A stretch of 64,000 nt of DNA from Thioclava atlantica (lineage in GTDB: Bacteria; Pseudomonadota; Alphaproteobacteria; Rhodobacterales; Rhodobacteraceae), in NCBI RefSeq assembly GCF_000737065.1, contig NZ_AQRC01000001.1, positions 62,001 to 126,000 of the forward strand. Reading direction: 5' to 3'. Every line of letters starts with the position of its first letter. The stretch's first letter is position 1. The position numbers and the translations under genes are program-made. The notes below the pieces were generated by a model. That model ran no database searches. It saw only the letters and a program-made list of their open reading frames with translations, and was not told the origin of the DNA. Of this stretch, positions 1-11,700 are shown piece after piece.

Positions 1-1
1 T

Positions 2-409
2 CGCGACTGGAAGGTGAGTTGCCGGGAGGCGTCCCAGCCTTGCATTGCCGCGACCACGACACTCGCGGCAGACCGGACCTGGCTCGCGACCCTGCGGATG
101 CAGCCCGAAAGCGCTGGCGGCGCGCGGTTGCAGGTCCTCTTGCCGCAGCAGATCCATATCGGCTCGGGCGCTTTCGCGAAGCTCTCGGGCGGTGCCGAGC
201 AACGGCTGCGACTGATCCGCTGCGTGCCCGGCGCCTGCGAGGCGCGCCTCGATCTTCCGGGCCCCGCGCTTGAGGCGTGGAAGGCTGCCCGCACCGCGCA
301 ACTGACCTATCGACCTGCTCCCAACGCGCCACCGATCCGCTTCGACGTGTCGTTGATGGGGCTGACCAAAGCCTTGGCGCAGGCCCGGGGCGAGGAGGCG
401 CAAGAGTGA
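2..409 (+). CDS. IalB-family periplasmic protein, 5'-truncated by window edge
   Basis: The reading frame is open to the left edge, so only the C-terminal about 135 residues are visible. The GTG at 14 lies inside a conserved motif: the residues in front of it read RDWKVSC, matching the FGDWVVSC motif of the IalB gene at 1986, so the true start is outside the window. Four cysteines are visible in two pairs (VSC...PC and RCVPGAC), as in the invasion-associated locus B (IalB) family, followed by the typical LPGPALEAW...FDVSLMGLTKAL tail. IalB proteins are exported, probably periplasmic or outer-membrane-associated; their biochemical role is unknown. The stop overlaps the GTG start of the TpsB gene (GTGA), which implies translational coupling and one operon with the secretion system. 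Confidence 0.8.
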   Translation, partial: RDWKVSCREASQPCIAATTTLAADRTWLATLRMQPESAGGARLQVLLPQQIHIGSGAFAKLSGGAEQRLRLIRCVPGACEARLDLPGPALEAWKAARTAQLTYRPAPNAPPIRFDVSLMGLTKALAQARGEEAQE

Positions 410-1971
410 AATCCCTGCTGCTGATAATGCTTCTGGCCGGCGCGGCGTTCACGGCGCCGCTGACAACCGCGCATGCCGAAGCGCAGGCGAAAGGGACGGT
501 CGAGACGAGCTCTGTCACCGTGCAGACCTTCACGCTGTCGAAAGTCGAGTTCGATCCGTCGAGCTATCTCGCACCCGAGCAGCTGCAAAAGGTCGCCGCG
601 CAATACACGGGCCGCCCGATCAGCTTCGACGATCTGACGAAGATGATCAAAGAGATCAAACGGCTTTACGTTGTCGCGGGGGTGCCCACGGCAGAGCCCG
701 TTCTGCCGCCGCAGGAGATCCGCAACGGCGTGCTGCATGTCGCGCTGATCGAGGCGAAGGTCGAGTCGGTGAAGATCGAGGGCTTCCCGCGCACCAACCC
801 GGCTTTCCTGCGCGACCGCCTCTCGCTGCCGCTCGATGAAAAGCCCGATTTCGAAGAGATCGCCCGTGAACTGCGCGTCTTCGACCTTTCCTACGATATC
901 CGTCCGTCGCTGAAATTCTCGCCCGGTACCGCTCCGGGCACGACCGTCGCGACGATCTATGGCGACGCGCCCAAGCGTTTCACCGCGACCCTGTCGGCCG
1001 ACAATTACGGTCGCCCCGAGACGGGCCGCGCCCGGGCCTCGCTCTTCGTGCGTTGGGCGAGTGTGACGGGCGTGCGCGATGCGCTCTCCTTGCAGGCGCA
1101 GAAGTCGCAAGGGGCTTCGGCCTATTCGCTTGGCTATTCGCGGCCGATCGGCCCGAAAGGCGGTGTCGTGACGGCGGCGATCAGCCGCTCGAACAGCGCG
1201 ATCATCGGGGGCGAATTCGTCCCGGTCCAGATCACCTCGGATTCCACCGATTTTACCGTCAATTACCGACGCCCGTTCAAGATCGGGCCGGATCGCTATT
1301 ACACCTTCGAAGGCGGGTTCGATGCCGGGCGCGACAAGTCCAAGGCGGGCTCGATCGGGTTCTCGGATATCTCGCTGCGCGAGGTCTACGCGATCGGGCG
1401 GTTCTATCGGCAATGGCCGAAAGCGCGTGCGAGCATCGGACTCGGGGTCCGGATCGGGCGGGCGGATGCCAAAGGCACTTCCGAGACCGAGGGGCCTTAC
1501 CAGCTGATCTATGGGGATGCGAGCTTCAGCACGCCTCTGGGTACGCTGCTGCAATTCGACGCGACCGCGAATTTCCAGATCGCGCCGGGCCAGAACCTGC
1601 CGGTGTCGCGCCTGATCACGGCCGGTGGGGTGGGCAGCGTGCGCGGCTATCCCAGCGAGGTGCGCGGCGGCGATTCCGGGGTTGTTCTGAACCTCCAGAT
1701 TTCCAAGCGCGAGCCCTTCTCGTGGATGAAGGGGCGGTTGAACGTGCGGCCCTTCGCCTTTGTCGATGCGGCGGCCGTGGTGCCCTATCGCGCTTCGGGG
1801 GGCTTCGATTCCAGTCAGGACGTGCTGGCCTCGCTCGGGGTCGGCGCGGCCACGGCCCTGCGCGAGAAAGTGGCGTTGCTGGCGAGCGTCGGTGTGCCGC
1901 TGAAAAAGACTTTGGGCTTCTCCGATGTAGGCAAACCAACGGTCTATGTCGGGCTTGATTATAAATTCTGA
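406..1971 (+). CDS. TpsB outer-membrane transporter (ShlB/FhaC/HecB family)
   Basis: This is the outer-membrane pore of a two-partner (type Vb) secretion system, expected to export the giant TpsA encoded downstream. I place the start at GTG 406: AGGAGG lies at 393-398, the codon overlaps the upstream stop, and a clean signal peptide follows (cleavage near AHA-E, residue 24), giving 521 residues. A longer frame back to 277 would run through the preceding gene. Residues about 30-125 look like a POTRA_2 domain and about 125-200 a second POTRA. The rest is a 16-strand-type barrel with the diagnostic GGVGSVRGY motif (VRGY at residues 412-415) of the inward loop. It ends in an aromatic C-terminal strand, YVGLDYKF, suited to BAM insertion. 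The length is typical for TpsB. Confidence 0.93.
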   Translation: MKSLLLIMLLAGAAFTAPLTTAHAEAQAKGTVETSSVTVQTFTLSKVEFDPSSYLAPEQLQKVAAQYTGRPISFDDLTKMIKEIKRLYVVAGVPTAEPVLPPQEIRNGVLHVALIEAKVESVKIEGFPRTNPAFLRDRLSLPLDEKPDFEEIARELRVFDLSYDIRPSLKFSPGTAPGTTVATIYGDAPKRFTATLSADNYGRPETGRARASLFVRWASVTGVRDALSLQAQKSQGASAYSLGYSRPIGPKGGVVTAAISRSNSAIIGGEFVPVQITSDSTDFTVNYRRPFKIGPDRYYTFEGGFDAGRDKSKAGSIGFSDISLREVYAIGRFYRQWPKARASIGLGVRIGRADAKGTSETEGPYQLIYGDASFSTPLGTLLQFDATANFQIAPGQNLPVSRLITAGGVGSVRGYPSEVRGGDSGVVLNLQISKREPFSWMKGRLNVRPFAFVDAAAVVPYRASGGFDSSQDVLASLGVGAATALREKVALLASVGVPLKKTLGFSDVGKPTVYVGLDYKF

Positions 1972-1985
1972 GGAGAACCGAGAGA

Positions 1986-2624
1986 ATGACCAAGATGATT
2001 GAGAGGGCAGAGCTGGGCGCACGGATCGCGAAAGGGGTGGCCGTCGCCGTGTTCGCTCTGGGATGTTTCGCGCCCGCCGCTTTTGCCCAGACGGCCACGG
2101 AGGACGGCAAGACCCAGCCGGTGGCGAACCCCGCCGACGCTGCGCAGAAAGCCGCGCCCGCCGCGACCGACGCATCGAGCGATATCGCCAATAACACTGC
2201 CTTCGGGGATTGGGTCGTCTCCTGTCAGGCCGCGACGGTCAAGAAGACGGTCTGCCGCCTCGTACAAGAGCAGCGCGTGAAGAATTCGAACCAGCTTCTT
2301 GCGCGTTTCATCGCGGTCCCGGCCAAGGATGGTGCGGTTCTGATCGCGCAAGTCCCGATGGGCGTCTACCTGCCCGGCGGCGCGGTCTATCGCTTCGAGG
2401 GCAAGGACGATCTCAAACAGCGCGACATGGTCTGGCAGACCTGCCTGAACGGTGTTTGCGAGGCCGCTGCGCCGCTCTCGGCCGATGAGCTGAACCTCTT
2501 CAACGAGAATAAGGCGATCCTGTTCGGCTACAAGCCGACCGCCGAGGGCAAGCCGGTGGTTCTGCGTGTGAGCGTGGAGCAATTCAACAAGGCACTTGAG
2601 GTGCTCAGAAAAGCAGAAGGCTGA
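1986..2624 (+). CDS. IalB-family exported protein
   Basis: A 212-residue protein with an N-terminal signal sequence (hydrophobic stretch about residues 17-35 ending AFAQ) and an alanine- and proline-rich linker. An IalB domain follows, beginning at FGDWVVSCQ. Four cysteines form the usual two pairs (SC...VC and TCLNGVC). Start ATG 1986 is preceded by GGAGAA just after the TpsB stop. It sits between tpsB and tpsA in the same direction, only 14 bases after tpsB, so it is co-transcribed with the secretion system. IalB was named from Bartonella erythrocyte invasion; its molecular function is not known. Here the context suggests a periplasmic accessory for TpsA export, stability or surface retention, which is inference. 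Confidence 0.85.
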   Translation: MTKMIERAELGARIAKGVAVAVFALGCFAPAAFAQTATEDGKTQPVANPADAAQKAAPAATDASSDIANNTAFGDWVVSCQAATVKKTVCRLVQEQRVKNSNQLLARFIAVPAKDGAVLIAQVPMGVYLPGGAVYRFEGKDDLKQRDMVWQTCLNGVCEAAAPLSADELNLFNENKAILFGYKPTAEGKPVVLRVSVEQFNKALEVLRKAEG

Positions 2625-2643
2625 CAGTCGGCCTGACGACTGA

Positions 2644-2673
2644 GGCGGCCGGAGGGGGCCGCCGAAAAGCGGC
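2644..2673 (+). promoter_or_regulatory. Two mutually exclusive leader hairpins before tpsA
   Basis: Within the 83-base gap before the giant gene, GGCGGCC (2644-2650) pairs perfectly with GGCCGCC (2657-2663). An alternative hairpin pairs GCCGC (2658-2662) with GCGGC (2669-2673). They share bases and cannot form together. No T-tract follows, so this is not a simple terminator. It could affect message stability or ribosome access between the ialB-like gene and tpsA; that role is inference. Confidence 0.35.
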
Positions 2674-2692
2674 AGTGGGACCGCTTCAAAAA

Positions 2693-2700
2693 GGGGGGGG
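2693..2700 (+). repeat. G8 homopolymer in the tpsA ribosome-binding region
   Basis: Five A residues (2688-2692) run into eight consecutive G residues (2693-2700), seven bases before ATG 2708. The tract forms the only Shine-Dalgarno-like sequence for that start. If translation instead begins at GTG 2675, the tract is inside the coding frame. Either way a change in tract length would alter expression. Confidence 0.7.
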
Positions 2701-2707
2701 CACCGCG

Positions 2708-5700
2708 ATGACCTATCGCCGGAATGACAGAACGACGACCATCTTTCGCTGCGGGATGCGGAGGCTCGGGTGGTTGAGCAGCGTCTCGGCGGCGGCGATT
2801 TTCGCGGTGCTTCCCGCCTTCGCCGATGTCGTTGCGGATGGCACGACCAATACCACCGTCTCCACCAGCGGCGGCGCGACCAATGTCACGACCGGCACGA
2901 TCCAGAACGACACGGCATTCAACACCTTCAGCCAGTTCAATGTGACTGCCGGCACGACGGTCAATGTCTATCAACCGGCAAATACCAATGCGCTCGTCAA
3001 CATCATCAATGGCGGGCAGAGCTCCATCGCCGGCACGCTGAATGCGGGCTTCGGGGCGCCCGGCGTGGCGCCGGTCGCGACGGGCAGCAACGTTTTCTTC
3101 GTGAACTCGGACGGGTTCGTGGTGAGTTCGACGGGCACGATCAATGCCGGGCAACTGACGATGAGCGCGCCGACACCCGGTTTCGTCAACGATCTGACGA
3201 GCGAGGCGCAAGGCAATTTCACCGCCAGTGTCGATAAGCCCACGGCGCAGCTTTTCGCGGGTTCGGAGCCGCTCAGCGACAGTGGTCAGATCACCGTGGA
3301 CGGCCAGATCAACGCAACCCGCCTCGCGCTGCGTTCGGGCGGTCTGGGCATGATGCTGAACGGGCGGATCACGGTGGAGGATCCGACCTCTGTCGATCCG
3401 ATCTCGGTCGGGGTGAATACAGATGGCACGCCGCAGGCGGTCGGGCTCGTCAGCCAGGGCGGGGTGATCCGGCTTGTTTCCAAGGGCGGGCTGGCAGCCG
3501 GGTCGAGCAGCAACATCACGGCCAAGCGGGGGACCAACGTCCTGGATTCTCAAGGCGGCGGCGTGGTGCTGGGACAGGCCCAGGGCGAGATCAATGTCGA
3601 TGGCAAGATCGACGTCTCGGCCAGCGGGACCCTGACGGGCGCGGGCGGCACGGTCTTCCTGTTTACCGAAGGCTCTGCGGTGATGGGCAGCGGTCTTGAC
3701 GTGAAAGCGACCTCGGTGGCGGGCGATGGCGGCGCGTTCGTGCTGCGTGCGGGCGGGGTGACGAGCCCGCTGCAGGTGGCGCAAGGCGATCTGAGCGCGC
3801 AGGGCGCCTTCGACATGTCCACCTCGAGCGCGACTGGCAAGGCGGGCTTCGTCTTCCTGCGCGGGCAAAATATCTCGACCGCCGGTCAGATCACCACCAA
3901 GGGCGGCGATCTGGCCTTCGCCGCCGACAAAACCGTCACTCTGAGCCACGATATCTCGACCCGTGCGGGCGATGCGGTCGATCCGATCGCCGGCACTCCC
4001 GGCGAGGGCACGGCGGGTTCGATCCTCGTCGCGGCGCAGGACATCAATGTCTCCTCCGGCACCACTTTGCGCGCGGACAGCACGGCGCCGGATGGCGGCG
4101 GACTGATCCTGCTTTCGGCACGCTCGTTCAACACCGGCATCGCCTGGGCGATCAATCCCGACAGCGAAAGCGCCTCGATCACCATCGACAATGCCGATCT
4201 GAAATCGGGCTCGATCGTGGTGAACTCGGTGGCGACCGTCTCGAATTCGCTGGGAAGCGACAATCTGGCCGTCGAGGAGCAGCAGGTCGACGATCTCGAA
4301 GGCGGCACCACCGAGCAGCAGATGACCGATCAGATCAACAATGGTCTGACGTTGATGACGAACCTGATCCAGCAGGGCGCCACGACGATCAACAGCATGT
4401 TCCCGCTGCAGGTTCAGCTCCTCGATGCACAGTCGCATGTGAAGATCACCAACAGCACGCTGACCGCGGACGGTAACTGGAAGGACAAGGCGATCACGCC
4501 GACGGCCCTCTCGGGTGGCACGCCCTCGAATAACGGCCAGCTTGGCGCTACGGGGCTGCTTGAGGATACCTACAGCTTTCTCTCGACCCCGCAGCTGAAC
4601 TTCAACAGCAGCGTGCAGGATGTGGTCGATAACGTCACCGGCAGTCTGATCGGCGGCGGCGCACCCTATAGCCTGACGCTGAAACTGCCCTCTGCCTGGG
4701 AACCTTCGAGCGATGCGCTCGTCGTGCAATCCCATGCCCAGACCACCTATTCCATCGCGCCCAAGGCCTATGCGCTGGGTGTCGTCATGGCCAACAGCCA
4801 CATCGAAAGCCAGGTTCTGATTGATGGCAGCGACCTGACGACCAAGGCGGGCAGCATGCGTCTGGCGAGCACCGCGTCGGAAGATCACACGGTTTCGATC
4901 TCGGCCAGCAAGGTGCAGAATTACGCGGGCGCGCTGGTGGTCACGACCCGTCAACTGAAGAACCAGCTTCTGGTGAAGGGCGGATCACTGACCTCGGCGG
5001 GCGCGCTCAACGCGGGTGCCTTCACCGGCAAGTCGCATTCGATCACCACCGGCGCGAATGCCGGAACCGAAGGGCGCGGCGCGGTGGCGATCAGCGTGGA
5101 TGTTTCGCAATCCACGACCGAGGCCGCTCTGGGCGGCACGATCAATACCGGCGGCGCGCTGAACCTCGATGCCGAGACGCTGTTCTTCAACAAGATTCAT
5201 GCGACCACCGCGACGATGGGCGTGGCCGATCCGGGCAAGCTGATCGGCAAGAAGCGCGCGGCGAACAACCCGATGGTGCAGGCGATCCCGGGCGCGCAGA
5301 GCCAGCTTCAGGGCACGCCGGTCGATCCGAACCGTCCCCCCCATATCGGCTTCGGCGTGGCGATCGACGTTCAGGTGGACACCGACAACACCTTCGCGAC
5401 GCTGGGCGGCGATTATCACGACTTCACCAGCGCGGATGCGCTGACCGCGCTCGGCACGACCCATGTCATCGCGACAGGCCAACCCGTTTCGGTCAACTCT
5501 GCCTATCGTTTCGCGGGCCCGACCGAGGGCGGCAGTTCGCTGTCGCGCTCGGTCTCGGCGGCGTTCGGCAAGCTGAACTACGCGGCGAAATACGCGCTCG
5601 ACAAATACAACGCCACGCATCCGAACGATCAGATCACCGAAGATGAGTTGATGGGGAAATATTCCCAGGCGCTGATGCTGACCGGCTCGGTCTCGACGAT

Positions 5701-8700
5701 GGCTGGCACGACGCAGGCCGAAATCGGCAAGGACGCCACGGTGAATGCGGCGGCTGCGAGCGTACAATCGGTGACGCGCTTCCCGCATGCCGATCCGCTG
5801 GGCGATGTCCGTGACAAGTGGACCCAGTTCGTCGGCCAGATCACCGATTACACCGAGCTGCCCAGCAACCCGAGCGACCCGACCCAGCTCACCCCGCCCG
5901 ACGCGCCCGGCCTGATCGACACGATCAACCCGCTGAACTTCATCACCACGGACGTCAAATCGAAGGCGTTGGCGCCGGTGCCGAAAGACGGCTCGCGCCC
6001 GGTCGTGCCCGAGGATCAGCAGAAGCTCGCGATCGGCATCACGGCCAATGTCTTCAACACCGACAACACGACCGATGCGGTGGTCCGCAACGGTGCGGTT
6101 CTGAACCTCACCGGCGATCTCAATGTGCTGTCGAGCCAGGAGAGCCTGTTCCTTCATCTCGCCAACCTGCCCAAGTCGAACCCGATCAAGGGCGATGCGG
6201 AAGGCGCGATCGGGGTCGGGATCAATATCGACCGGATCGGCAGCAAGGTCTCCTCGGTCGTCGAATCCGGCGCGACGGTGAATGCGGGGACGAATGCGGT
6301 CAAGGTCGATGCCTATACCCGCAACATCGCGGGCATCTTGAGCTTCTCGGGCGGGCAGGGCACGAAAACGGCGGTCAATGCGACGGTCGCCACGAATATC
6401 GCCCATGCGGAAACCGTGGCGCGGATCGGCGACGATGCCTCGGTCACCGGCGGCGCGGTCACGATCTCGGCCAAGGACGAATCCGTCGAATGGGCGGCGG
6501 CGGGCGCGATCTCGGCCTCTGAAAACGTGGGGGTCGGTGCCTCGGCGGGGCTGAACATTTCGGGCCGCAAGGTCTGGGCCGGGATCGGTCCGGCGGATGA
6601 AGCCGCGACCCCGGGTGGTGCGGGCAACACGATCATCAATGCCGACACCCTGACGATCAGCGCCGAGAACGCGACGACCGATGTCGTGGTCGGCGTCGCG
6701 GGGTCGAAAGTGCAGGGCAAGCCCCAGCAACAGAGCGATCCGCAATCGACCGGCGGCACGACCGACCCGAACGGCACGAACGAGGATGACATGATCATCC
6801 CGTCCTGGCTCTTCGCCGATGACGAGGACGAGGCCGTCAACCAGCAGCAGAACGTGCAGACTCCTGCCGATAGCGACGGCAATCAGCAGCAAAGCGGCTG
6901 GGCGGTCACCGGCGTCGCTTCGCTCAACCTCTCGCTCGGCAACGAGACGGTCGCGGCGCTCAACACGCAGGGCAAGATCGAGCTGGGCTCGACCCTGACC
7001 CAGACGGCGAAGAATACCGCGCTTCAGATCGCGGGCGGCGGGGCCGTCTCGGCCGGGCTGGGGCAGGCGCAGGATACCAATGCGCTGGCGGGCGCCTTCT
7101 CGGTCATGGTCGATACGCGCGAGCTGCGCTCGGAAGTGACCGGCGCCACGATCAACGCGGGCGGCGCGGTTACCATCGGAGCCGAGGATCACGCGACGGT
7201 GGTCAACGTGGCCGTGGGCGGCGCGGGCACCTCGCGCGGCGATATCGCGCTGGCGGGGTCGGTCGCAGTCGCGGTGCTCGATGGCGGGACCACGGCAACC
7301 GTGACCGATGCCTCCATCACCTCGGACGCGCTGAGCGTGAGTGCGACCGATGGCTCCACCACGGTTTCGGTCGGCGGCGCGGTCGGAATCAACATGGACA
7401 AGACCAAGGGCTCGGGCGTCGGGATCGGCATCGCCGTCAACACCGTCACCCGCAGCGCGGGCGCCTCGATCACCGGGGCGAGCACCATCGACACCGGCGC
7501 TTTCGGCATCACCGCCGACAGCACGCAGTCGATCTATGGCTTCGGCGTCTCGGCGGGCTCGGGCAAGACCGGCATCGCGGGCTCGATCTCGGTCAACAAC
7601 ATCACCGGTGGCGCGCGGGCGGATGTGACCGGCAATGGCGCAGGCGCGGACCGGATGGGGATCTCGGCCAGCTCGATCAATGTCGGCGTCACCGAGGCCA
7701 ATACGATCTTCTCGCTCGGGGGCGCGCTGGCCAATGGCGACAATGCCGTGGGCGGCGCCGCGACGGTGAACGTCATCACCTCGACCTCCGGTGCGACGCT
7801 GACGAATGCGCTCGTGACCGGGCAGGGAGGCACGGGCGGCACCGGCGCGATCACGATGGGGGCGACCGGGTCGAGCACGATTTCCTCGATCGCCGTGGCG
7901 GGCGCGGTATCCGACCAGCAGACCGCGGCGGGCGTGGGCCTGTCGGCGAACAACATCTCGGCCACGCTGGAGGTGTCGGCTGCCGGCACCGAGGCGCTGG
8001 ACGCGGATAGCATCGCGCTGACGGCGACGAACTCGCGAGAAATCAACAGCCTGGGCGGCGGCGCCGCAGCCTCGAACGGGAGCGCGGGCGGCTTTGCGGG
8101 CACGCTGAACCTGCTGACCGCGAACACCACGAGCATCAATCTCGGCAATGCCAACCTGAGCACGACCGGTGCCGGGGCGATCTCGGCCACGGCGACGGCC
8201 ACCGGCACGATCCGGTCTGCGGCGGTCGCGCTGAGCGCCTCGCGCGATACCTCGCTCGGCGGCGCGGTAACGGTGAACGTCTCGACCGCGACGACGCAGG
8301 TTTCGGCGGTGGATGCGGCGCTGAACGCAGGCGGTGCGCTGAGCCTGAGCGCCGACGATACCGGCACGATCGCAAGCCTCGCGGGTGGTGCGGCGCTGAG
8401 CGCGGACGGCAGCGGCGTCGGTGGTGCGGTCTCCGCCAATTTCATCACGCATGATACGGGCGTGTTGACCCATGGCGCGGATCTGACCGGCGAGGGCGTG
8501 ACGCTCGATGCCCGGAACGGCTCGACCATCACCAGCGGCGCGGTTGGCCTTGCCGGTGGCGGCACGAATGCGGTGGGCGGCTCGATCGCGATCGGCGATA
8601 TCGGCAACACCACGGCGGTCGATGCGACGAACGCCAAGATCGACGGCGGCACCGGCGCGGTCGCGCTTTCGGCCACGCGCACTGGGCAGATCTCGATCCT

Positions 8701-11700
8701 CTCGGGCGCGGCGGCTGCGGGCGGTACGAATGCCGTGGGAGTGGCGCTGACGGTGGCCACGATCCATGGCGGCACGACCGCCGATCTCATCACGGGCGAG
8801 GCGGTGCGCGGCTCCTCGCTGAGCGTCACGGCGGATGATACTGCCGGGATCGACGCCATCGCGGTTTCCGGGGCGGCCTCGGGCGAGGTGAGCGTGGCGG
8901 GCTCGGTGGTCTATACCCAGATCGGCCAGCCGGGCGCGAACGGCCCGAGCGTGGCGCCGCTGCCCGGGTCGAGCAGCGAAGACCCGGTCGGCGATGCGCA
9001 GACCAACGTCAAGGATCGGCGCGATGCGGCGGTGGCCGGGCTGGTTTCCAGCGTGAGCGCCACGACGCAGGCCCCCGATTTCGACGCAAGCCAACTGGCG
9101 CTGACGCTTAATGCGGATGCGGTGACCCGTGCGCGGGTGGAACTCTCGGGTGCGACGCCCGCACTGCCCGCCACCACGATAACCTCAAGCTCCACCGGCA
9201 CGATCCGCTCGCTCGCGGGGGCGGTGGCGATCGGCGGCTCGGGCGCGGGTGTCGGGGCCGGGATCGGCGTCAATCTGCTCTTCGCGAAGACCGAGGCCGA
9301 ACTCGTCTTGCCGACCGATGCCGAAACCCGGGCGCCGAGCGTGTCGGTCGGCGCGACCCAGACCGGCACGATCGAGACGGCGGCCGTCTCTGGCGGTTTC
9401 TCGGGGGGCGTCGGCGGTGCGGGCTCGATCCTCGTCAACGTGATGAACCGGCAGGCCGATGCCCATATTCGCGGCAATGGCGGGTCGGGCACGCGCGCGG
9501 CGCTGCGTACCGATCGCGGCGATGTTTCCGTCACCACGACCCAGACCGGCACGATCAAGGCGATGGCGGGCTCGGCCGGGATCGGCGGGCAGGCGGGCGC
9601 GGGCGGCGCGATCGTCGTCAACGTGATGTCGGATGACACCGAGGCGGCGGTCGAGGACGCGGCGATCCTCGCGCGCAAGCTCGATGAGAGCGCGACGGTG
9701 GACGGGCCGCTGTCGCTGGCGGGCACGCTGGCCATCGACGCCGATCAGCAGATGACGCTTCAGGCGCTTTCGGCTGCGGTCGGCGGCGGCGGCTCGGGCG
9801 CCTTCGCGGGAAGCTTCGCGCTCAATGTCGCCAATGGCGAAGTCTTTGCGGGCCTGCGTCGCTCCGAGGCGCAGGTCGGGACGCTGGCGCTTGCCGCCCG
9901 TTCGACCCCCTCGCTCACGGCGAATGCGGGCGCGATCAGCGGCTCGGGCGGGGCCTCGGTCGGGCTTGGCATCGCGATCAACAATTCCGCGCAGACCGTG
10001 CGTGCGGACATCACCTCGAGCACGCTGCGCGCGGGCCACAATGCCTCGCTCGACGCCTATCAGACGACCACCTTCCACGGCAACGCGATCTCGGGGGCGG
10101 GCGGCACGGTCGGCGTGACGGGCTCGGGCGTGAACAACACGGCTGCGAACACCGTCGAGGCGGTGGTCCAGGGCGGGCCGATCTCGCTCGTGGATCCGAC
10201 GAGCGGTCTGCCCGAGCCGACGCGCTACGGCTCCGATATCGCGACGCGTGGTTCACTGCTGATCGACGCGCAATCGGTGACGGCGATCACGCTGCTGGGC
10301 GGCTCGGACGAGAGCAAGCCCGCCAATTCCACCGATGCGCGCAACGAGGCCCCTGATCTGAACCTCTCGATCTCGGGCGGGGCGACGGCGGGCGTCGGCG
10401 TCTCGGCCTCGGTCAACACGATCCAGAACCGGGTGAAGGCCCGTATCCTCGACAATGCTCGGGTTGTCGCCCTCGGGCAGGAAGCCATCGACTGGACCGA
10501 TATCGACGGCACCGCGCAGTCAACCACCGGGCTTGCGATGAATGCGCAGGCGCGCAGCGGGATCGCGATGCTGACCGCGAACGGATCGGTGGGCGGCGTG
10601 GCCGGTGTCAGCGCCCTCTTCGGGATGAACCTGATCGACGACGAGGCGCTGGTGCAGCTCGGATCCGCTCAGGGCAGCGATCTGGTGCGGCTCAACCCGC
10701 GCTACGATACCGATTTCACGGGTGATATCGGCAGCGACACGGCGTCGGCGGCGCAGGATGTGACGCTCAATGCCGACACCGCGAACGACTCCGCGCTCTA
10801 CACCGTCAATGTCGCGATCGGCGGCGCGGCCGGGGTCGGCGCAAGCGCGGGCACGACGGTCGTCACCTCGACCGCTAAGGTCGAGACATATGACGCGCAG
10901 ATCGCGGCCGCGCGCGATATCGCTGCCAAGGCGACGAGCAAATCCACGCTGACCAGCTTTGTCGCGGGGATCGGCGGCGGCTTTGTCGGCGTGAGCGGCA
11001 ATGCCAATGTGAACGTGCTCAATTCGACGGCGGAGATCGGTATTCGGGGCGGGTCCTTCGATGCGGGCCGTGACCTGAACCTCGACACGCTGATCGACAA
11101 TGACCTCTATGCGATGACCGGCGGTGGTTCGGGTGGCGTGGCGGCGGCGGTCGGCGGCGCGATCCAGGTCACGGTTGCCAATGGCACCTCGAAAGTCTCG
11201 GTCGGCTCGGGTCGCGCGGGCGATTTCGCGCGGCTCGACGCGGGTAATGACCTCACGGCGAAAGCGGATACGCAGCTTCTGCAAAAAGGCTATGCCGGGG
11301 CAGGGGCCGTGGCGGGCGCGGGGGTCGCGCTCTCGGCAAATCTCATGGTGGACCGCGCGACGACGGAAGTCTCGATCGGCGACAGCCAGCAACTGACGGC
11401 GGGGGGGAAGCTGCAGCTGACCGCGCATGAGACCGCGGATCTCACCGGTGCGGCGGGCTCGATCGGTGGCGGCGCGCTCGGTGTCGGGGCGAGTCTCGAT
11501 TTCGTGAGCCTTCAGGGCACCACCAAGGTCACCGTCGGCGACGGCGCGGTGCTGAAGGCGAATGACGCGGCCAATGGCGCACGCGGCGTCGGGCGCGACG
11601 GGATCACGCTCTCCGCAACCTCCGAGCGCAAGCTGGATTCGACCGTGGTTGCGGTCGGCGCGGGCGGAATTGCGGTGGGGGCCGCGATCTCTGTCGCCGA

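Noticed and set aside
14-16. GTG 14 as the start of the first gene
   Set aside because: The codons before it continue the conserved IalB motif (RDWKVSC), so the gene is cut by the window edge.
277-405. N-terminal extension of TpsB from ATG 277
   Set aside because: It overlaps the upstream IalB frame and has no ribosome site. GTG 406 gives a proper signal peptide and AGGAGG spacing.
5600-5665. EF-hand-like calcium loop in the adhesin (NDQITEDEL)
   Set aside because: Only the second half of the loop fits; the residues expected at loop positions 1 and 3 are wrong.
4985-9094. A 1,369-codon open frame on the minus strand inside the adhesin gene, and similar long antisense frames elsewhere
   Set aside because: High GC and the repetitive Gly/Ala/Asp codons of the sense gene remove stop codons antisense. 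The translations are Arg/Asp/Gly-rich, with no ribosome site or domain.
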